From: Collinsella sp. | GTDB lineage: Bacteria > Actinomycetota > Coriobacteriia > Coriobacteriales > Coriobacteriaceae | Reading direction: 5' to 3' | Length of the DNA stretch: 47,872 bases | Assembly (NCBI GenBank): GCA_019419545.1 | Contig: DXZT01000014.1 | Location: 1-47,872 of the forward strand | Shown: piece after piece, positions 31,799 through 40,079 of the stretch | Layout: every line of letters starts with the position of its first letter | Numbering within the stretch: the first letter of the stretch is position 1 | Translations under genes and position numbers: made by a program | Notes under the pieces: generated by a model | What the model was told of the DNA's origin: nothing | The model's database searches: none | What the model saw: only the letters and a program-made list of their open reading frames with translations

Positions 31799-32476
31799 CT
31801 ACCTCCCGCGCAGGGCCTTGAGCTTGGCCAGGGCATCGGGGCTCAGGCGGCTGCCCAGGGTCATCTTGATCTGCGGAGCTTCCTCTGCCTCGTGAACATC
31901 GTTATCTATCTGCTTGATCTCGTCCACCAGCATGCGGCTCGAGATGCGCGTAACGCCCTTACCCATGACGACGGCCTGGATCGTGCCGTCGCTCGACACC
32001 ACGGAGCACGCGCGGCCTTCCTCGCGTGCCTCGATACAGAGCTTCTGCACCACGGTATCGGCAGAGACGCCCGTCGGCGAAAACTCGATGCGCACGCCGC
32101 GGGCCGGCAGGTTGGGGCGCTCGTTGGAGATATTGCCCGCGCCGTCGAACACGATTACGGCCTCGTAGCGGCCCTGGGCAAAGGCGGCGACGTCGTTGAT
32201 GAGGGCAGTACGAGCCATGTCGTGGACATCGCTGGAATACGGATCATCGGAATGGTCGTAAACGAGCTTTTCGTAGCGCGGCGTGCAGTGGATCACGTTG
32301 TAGCCGTCGACCACCAGCAGCTCGGGCTTATTGGAGTGCACCGTCGAGACCGGATCGGCGATGGCCTGCGCAAACGCATTGCCGCCCACGCCATAGGTCG
32401 CGGCCGAAACAATCGGCTTGGCCGAGCCTTCGCCAAAGCGCTTGGCCTTGGACTTGGCGCGGTTCTTCTTGGACAT
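31799..32476 (-). CDS. NYN-domain ribonuclease-like protein (YacP family)
   Basis: A 225-residue protein. After a basic N-terminal tail, the NYN/PIN-like core begins LLVVDGYNVIH with the first acidic residue, then AVIVFDGAGN and CSVVSSDGTIQAVV with later ones. YacP (Rae1) in Bacillus cleaves mRNA on the ribosome. The gene follows rlmB after three bases and cysS before that, the same order as in Bacillus, which supports the assignment. Confidence 0.87.
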   Translation of the reverse strand: MSKKNRAKSKAKRFGEGSAKPIVSAATYGVGGNAFAQAIADPVSTVHSNKPELLVVDGYNVIHCTPRYEKLVYDHSDDPYSSDVHDMARTALINDVAAFAQGRYEAVIVFDGAGNISNERPNLPARGVRIEFSPTGVSADTVVQKLCIEAREEGRACSVVSSDGTIQAVVMGKGVTRISSRMLVDEIKQIDNDVHEAEEAPQIKMTLGSRLSPDALAKLKALRGR

Positions 32477-32479
32477 GCG

Positions 32480-33394
32480 CTACTCCTCCCCCATGAGCTC
32501 GCCGGCGTTGCGGCGCAGCCACTCAAAGCACAGCGCGGTGGTCGCCTGGGCAACATTGAGGCTCTCGGTCATGCCGCGCTGGGGAAGCCTGGTCAAAAAG
32601 TCACATTTCTCGAGCACCAGACGCGAGATGCCGTCGCCCTCGGAGCCCATGACGAGCGCCACGCGGCCCTCGAAGGGAGCATCCCAGCAGCTGCCCTCGG
32701 CATGCTCGGAAGCGCCACCCACCCAAAAGCCGGCGGCCTTGAGGTCATCGAGCGCACGGGCGATATTGGGCACCTGCGCGATAGGCAGATGCATGACGGC
32801 GCCGGCGGAGGTCTTGTAGCTGCCCACGGTCACGCCGGCGGCACGCTTGTTGGCGATGATGACGCCCGCCGCGCCCACGACCTCGGCGGAGCGCACGATC
32901 GCACCAAAGTTGCCATCGTCGGTCACATGGTCGAGCACGACGACGAGCGCCGGTCCGTCACCCGCGCGATCGAGGATATCGGCGACATCAGCATAGGGGA
33001 AATTACCCACCTCGAGCGCAATGCCCTGGTGAGCGCCATGGCTCGACAGCGCATCGAGCTGCGCGCGCGGCACATACTTAATGCGGACACCCGCGGCGTT
33101 GAGGTCATCGACCAGGCGCGACAAGGCGGCATCGCGCTCCCCGCCCTCGGCGATGAGCGCGCACTTGATGGGAAAACCAGTGCGCAGCGCCTCGGCGGCA
33201 GCACGACGACCTTCGATAAACTCGCCCTTGGGAGCCTGGACAGCGTCGCGGTTGCGATCGCGCTGCGGACGTGCGGCCTGGGTGCGATCGCGCTGGCACT
33301 TGGGAGCGGCAGTGCGGTCATTGCGGCGAATCGGACGCGAGCCAGAAGCAGCCTGCTTGCCGCCACGCGGTGCACGCTTGCGATTGTCGGCCAT
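32480..33394 (-). CDS. rlmB: 23S rRNA 2'-O-ribose methyltransferase RlmB (SpoU family)
   Basis: A 304-residue enzyme that methylates G2251 of 23S rRNA. The N-terminal 60 residues are Arg/Lys-rich and non-conserved. A substrate-binding domain (EFIEGRRAAAEALRTGF) is followed by the knotted SpoU fold with motifs DDGNFGAIVRSAEVVGAAGVII, ALVMGSEGDGIS and TESLNVAQATTA. It sits between cysS and yacP. Confidence 0.92.
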   Translation of the reverse strand: MADNRKRAPRGGKQAASGSRPIRRNDRTAAPKCQRDRTQAARPQRDRNRDAVQAPKGEFIEGRRAAAEALRTGFPIKCALIAEGGERDAALSRLVDDLNAAGVRIKYVPRAQLDALSSHGAHQGIALEVGNFPYADVADILDRAGDGPALVVVLDHVTDDGNFGAIVRSAEVVGAAGVIIANKRAAGVTVGSYKTSAGAVMHLPIAQVPNIARALDDLKAAGFWVGGASEHAEGSCWDAPFEGRVALVMGSEGDGISRLVLEKCDFLTRLPQRGMTESLNVAQATTALCFEWLRRNAGELMGEE

Positions 33395-33537
33395 AAAGCG
33401 ACCTCCTTAAATAGATAACGAGCAAGAATCGACCGTCCGAGCCACGGCACCTTGCCTTTCAATCGTCGGGCATGACCACCAGGTCTATACCCTCCTCTTT
33501 CAAGGCAATCTGCCGCACCTCGAACGGTCGACAAATA

Positions 33538-35004
33538 CTAGAGACTCTTAATACGAGTGCCCGCAGCCGTATCCTCGATTGTCAGACCCAGGTCCTTGAG
33601 CTGATCGCGGATGGCGTCGGCCAGATCCCAGTTCTTGGCGGCACGGGCCTCGGCGCGGGCCTCAAGAATCTTGGCAGCAGCCTCGTCCACGTCGTCGCCC
33701 GTATAGGCAACCAGACCGGCGGCAACGCCCAGCAGACCCAGCGGCAGCTCGACCTTGGGCTCGGGAAGCTCAACACCAAACGTATCGAGCAGCTCGACCA
33801 GCGTATCGGCGGCGGCCAGGGCAGCGGCCTTGTCGGCGGCGTCGCCCGCCTGCTCCAGGTACTGGTTGCACTCGGTCACAAAGCCAAAGACGGCACCCAT
33901 GGCACCGGCGGTGTTAAAGTCGTCGTCCATGCACTCCTTAAAGGTGGCGCGGGTCTCGGCGGCCTTGGCGGCAAACGCCTCGGATGCTGCCTCATCGGCA
34001 TCGGCCGTCGCATGGTTCGCGGCCCAGCGCAGGTTCTCGACCGTACCGGCGATACGCGTGAGCGAATTCTCGGCACCCTCCAGGCGCTCCCAAGAAAAGT
34101 CGAGCGGCGACCGATAGCTCGTCTGCAGCATCAGCAGGCGCAGGGCGGCAGCGGAGTGCTGATCGAGGACCTCGGCCAGCGTAAAGAAGTTGCCGAGCGA
34201 CTTGGACATTTTCTCGCCGTCTACCAGCAGCATGCCCGTGTGCATCCAGGTGTTGGAGAAGCCCTGGTGCCAGGCGCAGGTGGCCTGGGCGCACTCGTTC
34301 TCGTGATGCGGGAAGGCAAGGTCGGAGCCGCCGCCGTGGATATCGATCGGGGTGCCCAGGTAGCGATGCACCATGGCGGCGCACTCGGTGTGCCAACCGG
34401 GACGGCCCTCGCCCCAGGGGCTCGGCCAGCTGGGCTCGCCGGGCTTGGCGGCCTTCCACAGGGCAAAGTCGAGCGGGTCGTTCTTGTCCTCGTTCTCCTC
34501 GATGCGCGCGCCAACCATAAGGTCGTCGATGTTGCGGCCCGAGACCTGACCATAGTTGGGATCGCTGCGCACGGCAAAGTACACATCGCCGTTATCGGCT
34601 GCGTAAGCGTGGCCCTGCTCGATAAGCGTCTTGATCATGGCGATCATGGGGCCGATCTCCTTGGTGGCGCGGGGGCGCACATCGGGATCGAGCACGTTGG
34701 CGGCGCGCATGACGCCGATGAACTTGTCCGAGAACTCCGTCGCGACCTCGGCGGCAGTGCGGCCCTGCTCGTTGGCGCGCTTGATGATCTTGTCATCGAC
34801 ATCGGTGAGGTTCTGGGCAAACGTGACCTCGTAGCCGCTCGCGATGAGCCAGCGACGAATCACGTCAAAGCTGATGAACGTGCGGGCATTGCCGATGTGG
34901 ATGTTGTCGTAGACCGTGGGGCCGCACACGTACATGCGGACCTTGCCGGACTCGATGGGCTGGAACTCTTCCTTTTTATGGGTAGCGCTGTTGTAGATAC
35001 GCAT
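33538..35004 (-). CDS. cysS: Cysteinyl-tRNA synthetase
   Basis: A class Ia synthetase of 488 residues. HIGH appears as HIGN (36-39) after YVCGPTVYDN with the zinc cysteine, and KMSKS is present in DGEKMSKSLGNFFTL. WHTECAAM and FPHHENECAQ supply the other zinc and active-site residues. The C-terminal anticodon-binding part is intact. It lies four bases after ispF. Confidence 0.97.
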   Translation of the reverse strand: MRIYNSATHKKEEFQPIESGKVRMYVCGPTVYDNIHIGNARTFISFDVIRRWLIASGYEVTFAQNLTDVDDKIIKRANEQGRTAAEVATEFSDKFIGVMRAANVLDPDVRPRATKEIGPMIAMIKTLIEQGHAYAADNGDVYFAVRSDPNYGQVSGRNIDDLMVGARIEENEDKNDPLDFALWKAAKPGEPSWPSPWGEGRPGWHTECAAMVHRYLGTPIDIHGGGSDLAFPHHENECAQATCAWHQGFSNTWMHTGMLLVDGEKMSKSLGNFFTLAEVLDQHSAAALRLLMLQTSYRSPLDFSWERLEGAENSLTRIAGTVENLRWAANHATADADEAASEAFAAKAAETRATFKECMDDDFNTAGAMGAVFGFVTECNQYLEQAGDAADKAAALAAADTLVELLDTFGVELPEPKVELPLGLLGVAAGLVAYTGDDVDEAAAKILEARAEARAAKNWDLADAIRDQLKDLGLTIEDTAAGTRIKSL

Positions 35005-35007
35005 TCG

Positions 35008-35502
35008 TTACTCCTTAACGGTTTTCTGTAGCAGGCAGACGGCCCAGGCGCCGATTCCCTCGCCCTGGCCTTCCCAACCGAGCTTTTCGGTCGTAGTGGC
35101 GGCGACGCCCACGTTTTCGACGTCAACGCCCAGGGCATGGGCAAGGTTGGCGCGCATGGCATCGCGGTGCGGGGTGATCTTAGGCTGCTGGCAGGCAATG
35201 GTGCAATCGGCATCGACAAACTCGAAGCCCAGCTCGCGCGCATAGTCCATCACGCGAGCGAGCAGCACCATCGAATCGGCACCCTCATAGGCGGGGTCGG
35301 TATCGGGGAATAGCTTGCCAATGTCTCCCCCGCGGCAGGCGCCCAGAATGGCGTCGGCCAAGGCGTGCGCGAGCACATCGGCATCCGAGTGGCCCAGCAG
35401 GCCGCGCTCGTAGGGAATGTCGACACCGCCGATGATACATCGACGCCCCTCCACCAGACGGTGAACGTCGTAGCCATGGCCAATGCGCAGGTTACTGAAC
35501 AT
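35008..35502 (-). CDS. ispF: 2-C-methyl-D-erythritol 2,4-cyclodiphosphate synthase
   Basis: A 164-residue enzyme of the non-mevalonate isoprenoid pathway. The zinc-site motif GHGYDVHRL, then GLLGHSDADVLAHALADAILG and ATTTEKLGWEGQGEGIGAWA are diagnostic. ATG 35502 is chosen because GGAGAGG stands ahead and the protein starts at the conserved FSNLRIGHGYDVH; the longer frame to 35535 would overlap ispD more. It overlaps the ispD stop by 11 bases. Confidence 0.95.
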   Translation of the reverse strand: MFSNLRIGHGYDVHRLVEGRRCIIGGVDIPYERGLLGHSDADVLAHALADAILGACRGGDIGKLFPDTDPAYEGADSMVLLARVMDYARELGFEFVDADCTIACQQPKITPHRDAMRANLAHALGVDVENVGVAATTTEKLGWEGQGEGIGAWAVCLLQKTVKE

Positions 35503-36220
35503 GGGGAAGGTCCTCTCCCTCGGCCATGCGGCCAAGCAGAATCGCGGTTACGGGACGCAAGTCCTCGGGCACCGTCACCTTAAGGTTATCGCGCGGGCTC
35601 TGGACGCAGCGAACGCGCCCACCCATGCGCTCGACCAGCGACGAATCATCGGTGCCGATAAAGCCCTCGGCAATGGCTGCAGCGTGGGCGCGCTTCATAA
35701 CATCGACGCTAAAGATCTGCGGCGTCTGAGCAGCCCAATAAAGCTCACGCGGCGGCGTCTCGACGATGTTATCGCCGTCAACGATCTTGAGCGTGTCGAT
35801 CGCGGGTTGACCGCACACGACACCGTCGAGCGAGCGGTCGCCCACAAGCACGTCGATCGCATGATCGATGGCCTCGGTCGTGATGAGCGGACGAGCGCCG
35901 TCGTGAATGGCGACGTACTCAAAGCCCGCCGGCACCGCGTGCACGCCGGCGCGGGTGGAATCCTGACGAGTATCGCCGGCATCGGCAAAGCTGATGGGCG
36001 TGTCATAGTCAAACGGGTCGATGGCCAGGCGGCGCATCTCGGCACGGCGCTCGGCAGGGCAAACCACGACGATGTGGCCGACCTTGTCGCTACGATCGAA
36101 CGCGCGGATGGACCAGCTCATGAGCGGACGGCCCGCCACGTTAACGAGCTGCTTGCCGCCGGGATTTCCAAAGCGCTGGCCGCTGCCGCCGGCAACGACC
36201 ACGGCGCATACGGGCGCCAT
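35492..36220 (-). CDS. ispD: 2-C-methyl-D-erythritol 4-phosphate cytidylyltransferase
   Basis: A 242-residue enzyme that activates MEP with CTP. The nucleotide-binding loop VVVAGGSGQRFGN is at residues 8-20, IHDGARPLIT in the middle, and AAQTPQIFSVDVMKRAHA toward the end. The start overlaps the disA stop (TAATG), so the two are translationally coupled. Confidence 0.94.
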   Translation of the reverse strand: MAPVCAVVVAGGSGQRFGNPGGKQLVNVAGRPLMSWSIRAFDRSDKVGHIVVVCPAERRAEMRRLAIDPFDYDTPISFADAGDTRQDSTRAGVHAVPAGFEYVAIHDGARPLITTEAIDHAIDVLVGDRSLDGVVCGQPAIDTLKIVDGDNIVETPPRELYWAAQTPQIFSVDVMKRAHAAAIAEGFIGTDDSSLVERMGGRVRCVQSPRDNLKVTVPEDLRPVTAILLGRMAEGEDLPHVQ

Positions 36221-37287
36221 TATGCGTTCCCCTGTTTGGTGCCCTTCATGCGGTACAGCGAGTCCGCAAGAATGGCAGGGTTGTTGACGCCAAAGTCGCC
36301 CAGGCGCTCCGGGTCCTCGCTGATGTCGTCCATGAGCTCCTGCAGCGAGCCATACTCGTCGACGATCTTCTCGGCCACGCCGTCGCGCACGACGGACACG
36401 CGCGAAAGCGTGCGCAGGCCCAGCGGCGTCATGACGGAATCCTCGTCCAGGTCGTCATAGCCCAGAACTGCCGCCACGTGCTGCGGGTCGGACAGGTCCT
36501 TAGGCGTCATGCGGCTCAGCTCGGCGCGGATCTTCTCGGCGTTGGCCTCAGAGGAATCACTTGCGTAGTCGCGGATCATCAAGTCGTATTCGGTATCCAT
36601 GCTGGAGCCCGCGAGCTGCTCGAGCTGCATCTGCACGAGCTTGCCCTGATTACCCAGCTTGACGATGCAATCCTTAAGCTCGGTCTTTGCCTGTTGCATG
36701 ATCTCGAAACTCGAAAAGATGCCGGTGATGTCGGCGAGCGTGACGTAGTCGTCGAGCTCAAGGGCCGTCAGGCGCAGCAAGGAGCGGTCGAGCGACTGAC
36801 GGGTAGTCTGGAGCGTGGCGACGAGCTGGTTGACCGAGCTCATGATGGTGGTGACGGGCTGGATCTCGTAGCTCTTGCCGTGGACGTACACGTTGACGAC
36901 GGCACGACGGGCCGAGACCGAGATCACGATGGCATCGGTGAGCACCGACATGCGAGCGGCAGTACGGTGACGCATGCCCGTCTCACTCGTGGCGAGCGAG
37001 GGATCGGGATTGAGGTGGAAGTTGGCGCGCAGGATCTGGGTGAGGTCGCCATCGATAACGATGGCGCCGTCCATCTTGGAAAGCTCGAACAGGCGGTTCG
37101 AGGTAAACGAAATGTTGAGCGGGAAGCCGTCGTTACCGGCAGCGAGCACGTTTTCAGTGTCGCCGACGCAGATAAGGGCACCCAGGTGACCGGCAATGAT
37201 CATGTCGAGGGCGGTGCGGATCGGCTGACCAGGTGCCGTCAGGCGAATGGCCTGTTCCATACGCTTTTGCAGCTCGTTCTTATCCAA
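36220..37287 (-). CDS. disA: DNA integrity scanning diadenylate cyclase DisA
   Basis: A 355-residue protein that makes c-di-AMP from two ATP and pauses at DNA branches. The N-terminal DAC domain has DGA (73-75) and RHR (106-108) in the expected spacing. A helical spine follows, then a C-terminal helix-hairpin-helix domain (VAAVLGYDDLDEDSVMTPLGLRTLSRV). It is the first gene of disA-ispD-ispF-cysS-rlmB-yacP, a compressed form of the Bacillus order. A ribosome-binding site precedes the ATG. Confidence 0.95.
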   Translation of the reverse strand: MDKNELQKRMEQAIRLTAPGQPIRTALDMIIAGHLGALICVGDTENVLAAGNDGFPLNISFTSNRLFELSKMDGAIVIDGDLTQILRANFHLNPDPSLATSETGMRHRTAARMSVLTDAIVISVSARRAVVNVYVHGKSYEIQPVTTIMSSVNQLVATLQTTRQSLDRSLLRLTALELDDYVTLADITGIFSSFEIMQQAKTELKDCIVKLGNQGKLVQMQLEQLAGSSMDTEYDLMIRDYASDSSEANAEKIRAELSRMTPKDLSDPQHVAAVLGYDDLDEDSVMTPLGLRTLSRVSVVRDGVAEKIVDEYGSLQELMDDISEDPERLGDFGVNNPAILADSLYRMKGTKQGNA

Positions 37288-37370
37288 GGCATCGCTCCCA
37301 TCGTATACGCTCCATAAACGTCAATAAGTTTCTCACGGTTTGCCCCTGTGACGCCCGCAAAATCCGATGC

Positions 37371-37398
37371 TTACAGAATGAGCGAACACCGCTAAGAT
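37371..37398 (+). promoter_or_regulatory. Candidate promoter of mntP
   Basis: TTACAG (37371-37376) and TAAGAT (37393-37398) lie 16 bases apart. The transcript would have a leader of about 105 bases. Confidence 0.5.
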
Positions 37399-37448
37399 AG
37401 CTAATTTGGGACGGGCTCTTTGACTACCCACTCAACCATGTGCCAAGG

Positions 37449-37514
37449 ATAGTCTTTATGTTGCTCCCCCAAGAGGTACACGCGGGCCCGCCCGCAGAGA
37501 GGGAGCCAGACTAT
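37449..37514 (+). promoter_or_regulatory. Structured mntP leader covering the start codon
   Basis: ATAGTC (37449-37454) can pair with GACTAT (37509-37514), which includes the first bases of the start codon. GCTCCC (37463-37468) can pair with GGGAGC (37501-37506), the ribosome-binding site. The middle holds another GC-rich fold. Such a hairpin could switch translation. It does not show the consensus of the yybP-ykoY manganese riboswitch. Confidence 0.5.
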
Positions 37515-38091
37515 GGGACTCGCAGAGCTCGTGCTGCTCGCCGTTGGCCTTTCGATGGACGCCTTTGCCGTATCCATCTGCAAGGGCCTTGGCATGAAGA
37601 AGATCAACCTTAAGGTCGCCGTAGTGCTCGGCCTGTTCTTTGGCGGCTTCCAGGCCGGCATGCCCGTGATCGGATGGGCGCTTGGCAGCCAGTTTATGGG
37701 CATCATCGGCCCCATCGACCACTGGATCGCCTTTATCCTGCTCGCCTTCATTGGCGGCAAAATGCTGTGGGAGGCCCCTACCGAGGACGAGGATGAAGGC
37801 GACGGCAAGGATGCCGAAAAGATTGACCTGGGCGAGTACATGATCCTCGCCATCGCCACCTCAATCGACGCCCTAGCCGTGGGCATCTCATTTGCCGCGC
37901 TCTCGGTCGACATCATGCCCGCCGTGTCGCTCATCGGCATCACGACCTTTATCTTCTCCGTCGCCGGCGTAGTGATCGGCCACACCTTTGGCGCGCGCTA
38001 CGAAAAGCCTGCCACCATCGTGGGTGGCGTCGTGCTCATCCTCATCGGACTTAAGATCTTGCTTGAGCATCTGGGGATTCTCGCGATATAA
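37513..38091 (+). CDS. mntP: Manganese efflux pump MntP
   Basis: A 192-residue membrane protein that expels Mn(II). Six hydrophobic segments form two related halves; each half starts with the conserved Asp motif (GLSMDAFAVSICKGL near residue 14 and ATSIDALAVGISFA near residue 118). FGGFQAGMPVIGW is also typical. The acidic loop EDEDEGDGKDAEK between the halves is longer than usual. Confidence 0.93.
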   Translation: MGLAELVLLAVGLSMDAFAVSICKGLGMKKINLKVAVVLGLFFGGFQAGMPVIGWALGSQFMGIIGPIDHWIAFILLAFIGGKMLWEAPTEDEDEGDGKDAEKIDLGEYMILAIATSIDALAVGISFAALSVDIMPAVSLIGITTFIFSVAGVVIGHTFGARYEKPATIVGGVVLILIGLKILLEHLGILAI

Positions 38092-38130
38092 AAAACGCCT
38101 CTCATAAGCTCAACGTCAATGTAGAGGTCT

Positions 38131-38202
38131 CATGCAGAGTTTTGCATAATGCCTTTTCGTGCAGACTTTTGCATGTCATACTGATATGCAAAAGTCTGCA
38201 CG
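38131..38202 (+). promoter_or_regulatory. HipB-type operators upstream of hipBA
   Basis: A perfect inverted repeat of 17 bases (38158-38174 with 38186-38202) contains TGCAGACTTTTGCAT on both sides of an 11-base spacer. A third, variant copy (ATGCAGAGTTTTGCAT) lies at 38132-38147. A possible -10 (CATACT, 38177-38182) falls between the arms, so binding would block transcription. Confidence 0.8.
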
Positions 38203-38215
38203 TTAGGAGATCGCC

Positions 38216-38647
38216 ATGGATACCCTTCCCATCACCACACCGCGTCAAGCTGGCATCTATGTGCGCCAGGCACGCGAGGCTCAGGGTCTCACCCGTGCCG
38301 CCCTCGCTAAAAAAGCCGGTGTTTCGGAGCGCCTGCTCGCATCGCTCGAGCTAGGAGACGCCACGGGTATTCGGCTCGACAAGTTGCTGACTGTCTTTAA
38401 CGCACTCGGCATAGGCCTCTTTGCGCAAAGCGATAACGACTCCATCGCATCGCCCTCCGAACATCCAACGACGATAGCGGACCTCCCTATCGCGAACTCG
38501 AATGCCCTACCAAAGCCAAGCGTAGGCAGACGACCCGCTCGACAAGGAGCGCCATCTTCCTATGGTGCCTTGCTGGCCCAAATCGCAGCCGAGCAAGGCC
38601 TTACCGACACTTCAGACCTCTCCTTTGGCTGTAAGGTTGTGAAATAA
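38216..38647 (+). CDS. hipB: Antitoxin HipB (Xre-type HTH)
   Basis: A 143-residue antitoxin that represses its operon and holds the HipA kinase. The helix-turn-helix is in residues about 14-65 (YVRQAREAQGLTRAALAKKAGVSERLLASLELGDATGIRLDKLL). A longer tail than the usual ~88-residue HipB follows (residues 70-143, Pro/Ser-rich), with a small conserved-looking end, GALLAQIAAEQGLTDTSDL. AGGAG precedes the ATG. The hipA ATG follows the stop codon directly. Confidence 0.88.
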   Translation: MDTLPITTPRQAGIYVRQAREAQGLTRAALAKKAGVSERLLASLELGDATGIRLDKLLTVFNALGIGLFAQSDNDSIASPSEHPTTIADLPIANSNALPKPSVGRRPARQGAPSSYGALLAQIAAEQGLTDTSDLSFGCKVVK

Positions 38648-39952
38648 ATGGCAGAAATGGAGCTTGCGACCCTCATTTGTGGCGAAATCGCAGGCACTCT
38701 CCGGCAAGACGAGCATGGACTCTGCAGCTTTGTATACGCCCCAACCTATCGCGGGGCACCGCTATCGCTAACAATGCCGCTTTCCAATCGCACGTATGGC
38801 CATAACATCGTCCGCCCGTTCCTATTTGGCCTTTTGCCCGACAGTCAAGAGCAGCGTCGCGCCATTGCCACCGAGCATGATGTTGCATCTAACAACCCCG
38901 TCGCCCTCTTGTGCCATATCGGTCTTGACTGCGCGGGGGCCGTTCAGTTTTGTCGAGCCGATCAATTAGACGCCGCCCGCGGCAGGGTCTCGGCATACCG
39001 CCCGCTTACCAGTTCTCAAATCGCTCATAAGCTCAAAGCAATTCGCGATGACGAAAGAGAGACATGGATGGGCTCCAACGAAAGCTGGTCCCTGGGCGGC
39101 AATCAAGGCAAATTTGCACTAGCTTGGCATGATGGCCAATGGTGCGAATGTCTAGGGTCATCCCCCACTACCCATATCTTCAAAAATGGTGTCGTTGGGT
39201 TCAAACATCAGGCCTTAAACGAATTCGTCTGCATGAAAACGGCTCGGCGTGTTGGCATTCCAACTGCCGACGTCTCCTATTGCACATTTGAAGACGAAGC
39301 CGCGCTCGTCGTTGAACGGTACGACAGAATGGTCAATAGCAGCGGAAATATCGAAAGGCTGCATCAGGAGGACTTTTGCCAGGCGCTCGGTGTATTGCCA
39401 AGCCAGAAATACACCGCCGACGGAGGACCGACTACACGAGACATCCAAGAACGACTGATTAACACAGTCCCCCACCACATGAATCTTGTGCTTTTTACCT
39501 ATATGTTGTTCTATAACGCCATTATCGGAGCGCCTGACGCACACGCTAAAAACTACTCGCTCATCCTAGGCAAAGGCACAAACGCGGCACTCGCACCCAT
39601 GTACGATGTCGCATCGGGCTTGGCGTATGAGAGCATGCGACGTCGGGCACGCCTTGCTATGAGCGTTGGCGGCGAAAATCGTGTGGGGCGCATCGGTCCA
39701 GGTGCTATCCGCCGATACCACGGTATGGGCGACCCCGCGCTGGAGACGGCGCTCACCGATGCCGGGCTATCCGAGAAGTTTTGCTTTGCGACCATGATGG
39801 ACCTCGCCTACGAGGTACCCATTTGCATGGAAGAGGTCATGGACGAATACGCCGACCTGCCCGGCATGGCGGACCTGCGCGATCATATGCTCGGCCCCGT
39901 CCGCGAAAACTGCCAGCGAACCCTCGACCTCATCAGGGCGGATATGGGCTAG
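38648..39952 (+). CDS. hipA: Serine/threonine kinase toxin HipA
   Basis: A 434-residue toxin kinase; family members phosphorylate aminoacyl-tRNA synthetases and induce dormancy. SLGGNQGKFAL (148-158) is the ATP-loop region, VERYDR near 222-227 the hinge, GAPDAHAKNYSLIL supplies catalytic D297 and N302, and APMYDVASG supplies metal-binding D320. All key residues are present. It begins one base after hipB, so the two are made together. Confidence 0.93.
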   Translation: MAEMELATLICGEIAGTLRQDEHGLCSFVYAPTYRGAPLSLTMPLSNRTYGHNIVRPFLFGLLPDSQEQRRAIATEHDVASNNPVALLCHIGLDCAGAVQFCRADQLDAARGRVSAYRPLTSSQIAHKLKAIRDDERETWMGSNESWSLGGNQGKFALAWHDGQWCECLGSSPTTHIFKNGVVGFKHQALNEFVCMKTARRVGIPTADVSYCTFEDEAALVVERYDRMVNSSGNIERLHQEDFCQALGVLPSQKYTADGGPTTRDIQERLINTVPHHMNLVLFTYMLFYNAIIGAPDAHAKNYSLILGKGTNAALAPMYDVASGLAYESMRRRARLAMSVGGENRVGRIGPGAIRRYHGMGDPALETALTDAGLSEKFCFATMMDLAYEVPICMEEVMDEYADLPGMADLRDHMLGPVRENCQRTLDLIRADMG

Positions 39953-39983
39953 ACGCCAATCAATTTCCCATTTCTTAAAAGAA

Positions 39984-40024
39984 GAGAGGGGACACCTGTC
40001 GCAAAAGACCGGGTACCCCCTCTC
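39984..40024 (-). terminator. Hairpin between hipA and pepD
   Basis: GAGAGGGG (39984-39991) pairs with CCCCTCTC (40017-40024); on the minus strand TCTTCTTTT follows, so it suits pepD, and it could also end hipA. The loop contains the GGGACA motif seen in other hairpins here. Confidence 0.65.
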
Positions 40025-40079
40025 GTAATGTCATTTGCAATCCGCTAGCACGTGGCTCGGACTGCTGCTAGCGCAACCT

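Noticed and set aside
33395..33537. A 19-codon frame between cysS and rlmB
   Set aside because: It starts with GTG, has no clear ribosome-binding site and is too short to support.
37320..37512. yybP-ykoY manganese riboswitch before mntP
   Set aside because: The conserved sequence blocks of that riboswitch are not present, although a different hairpin is.
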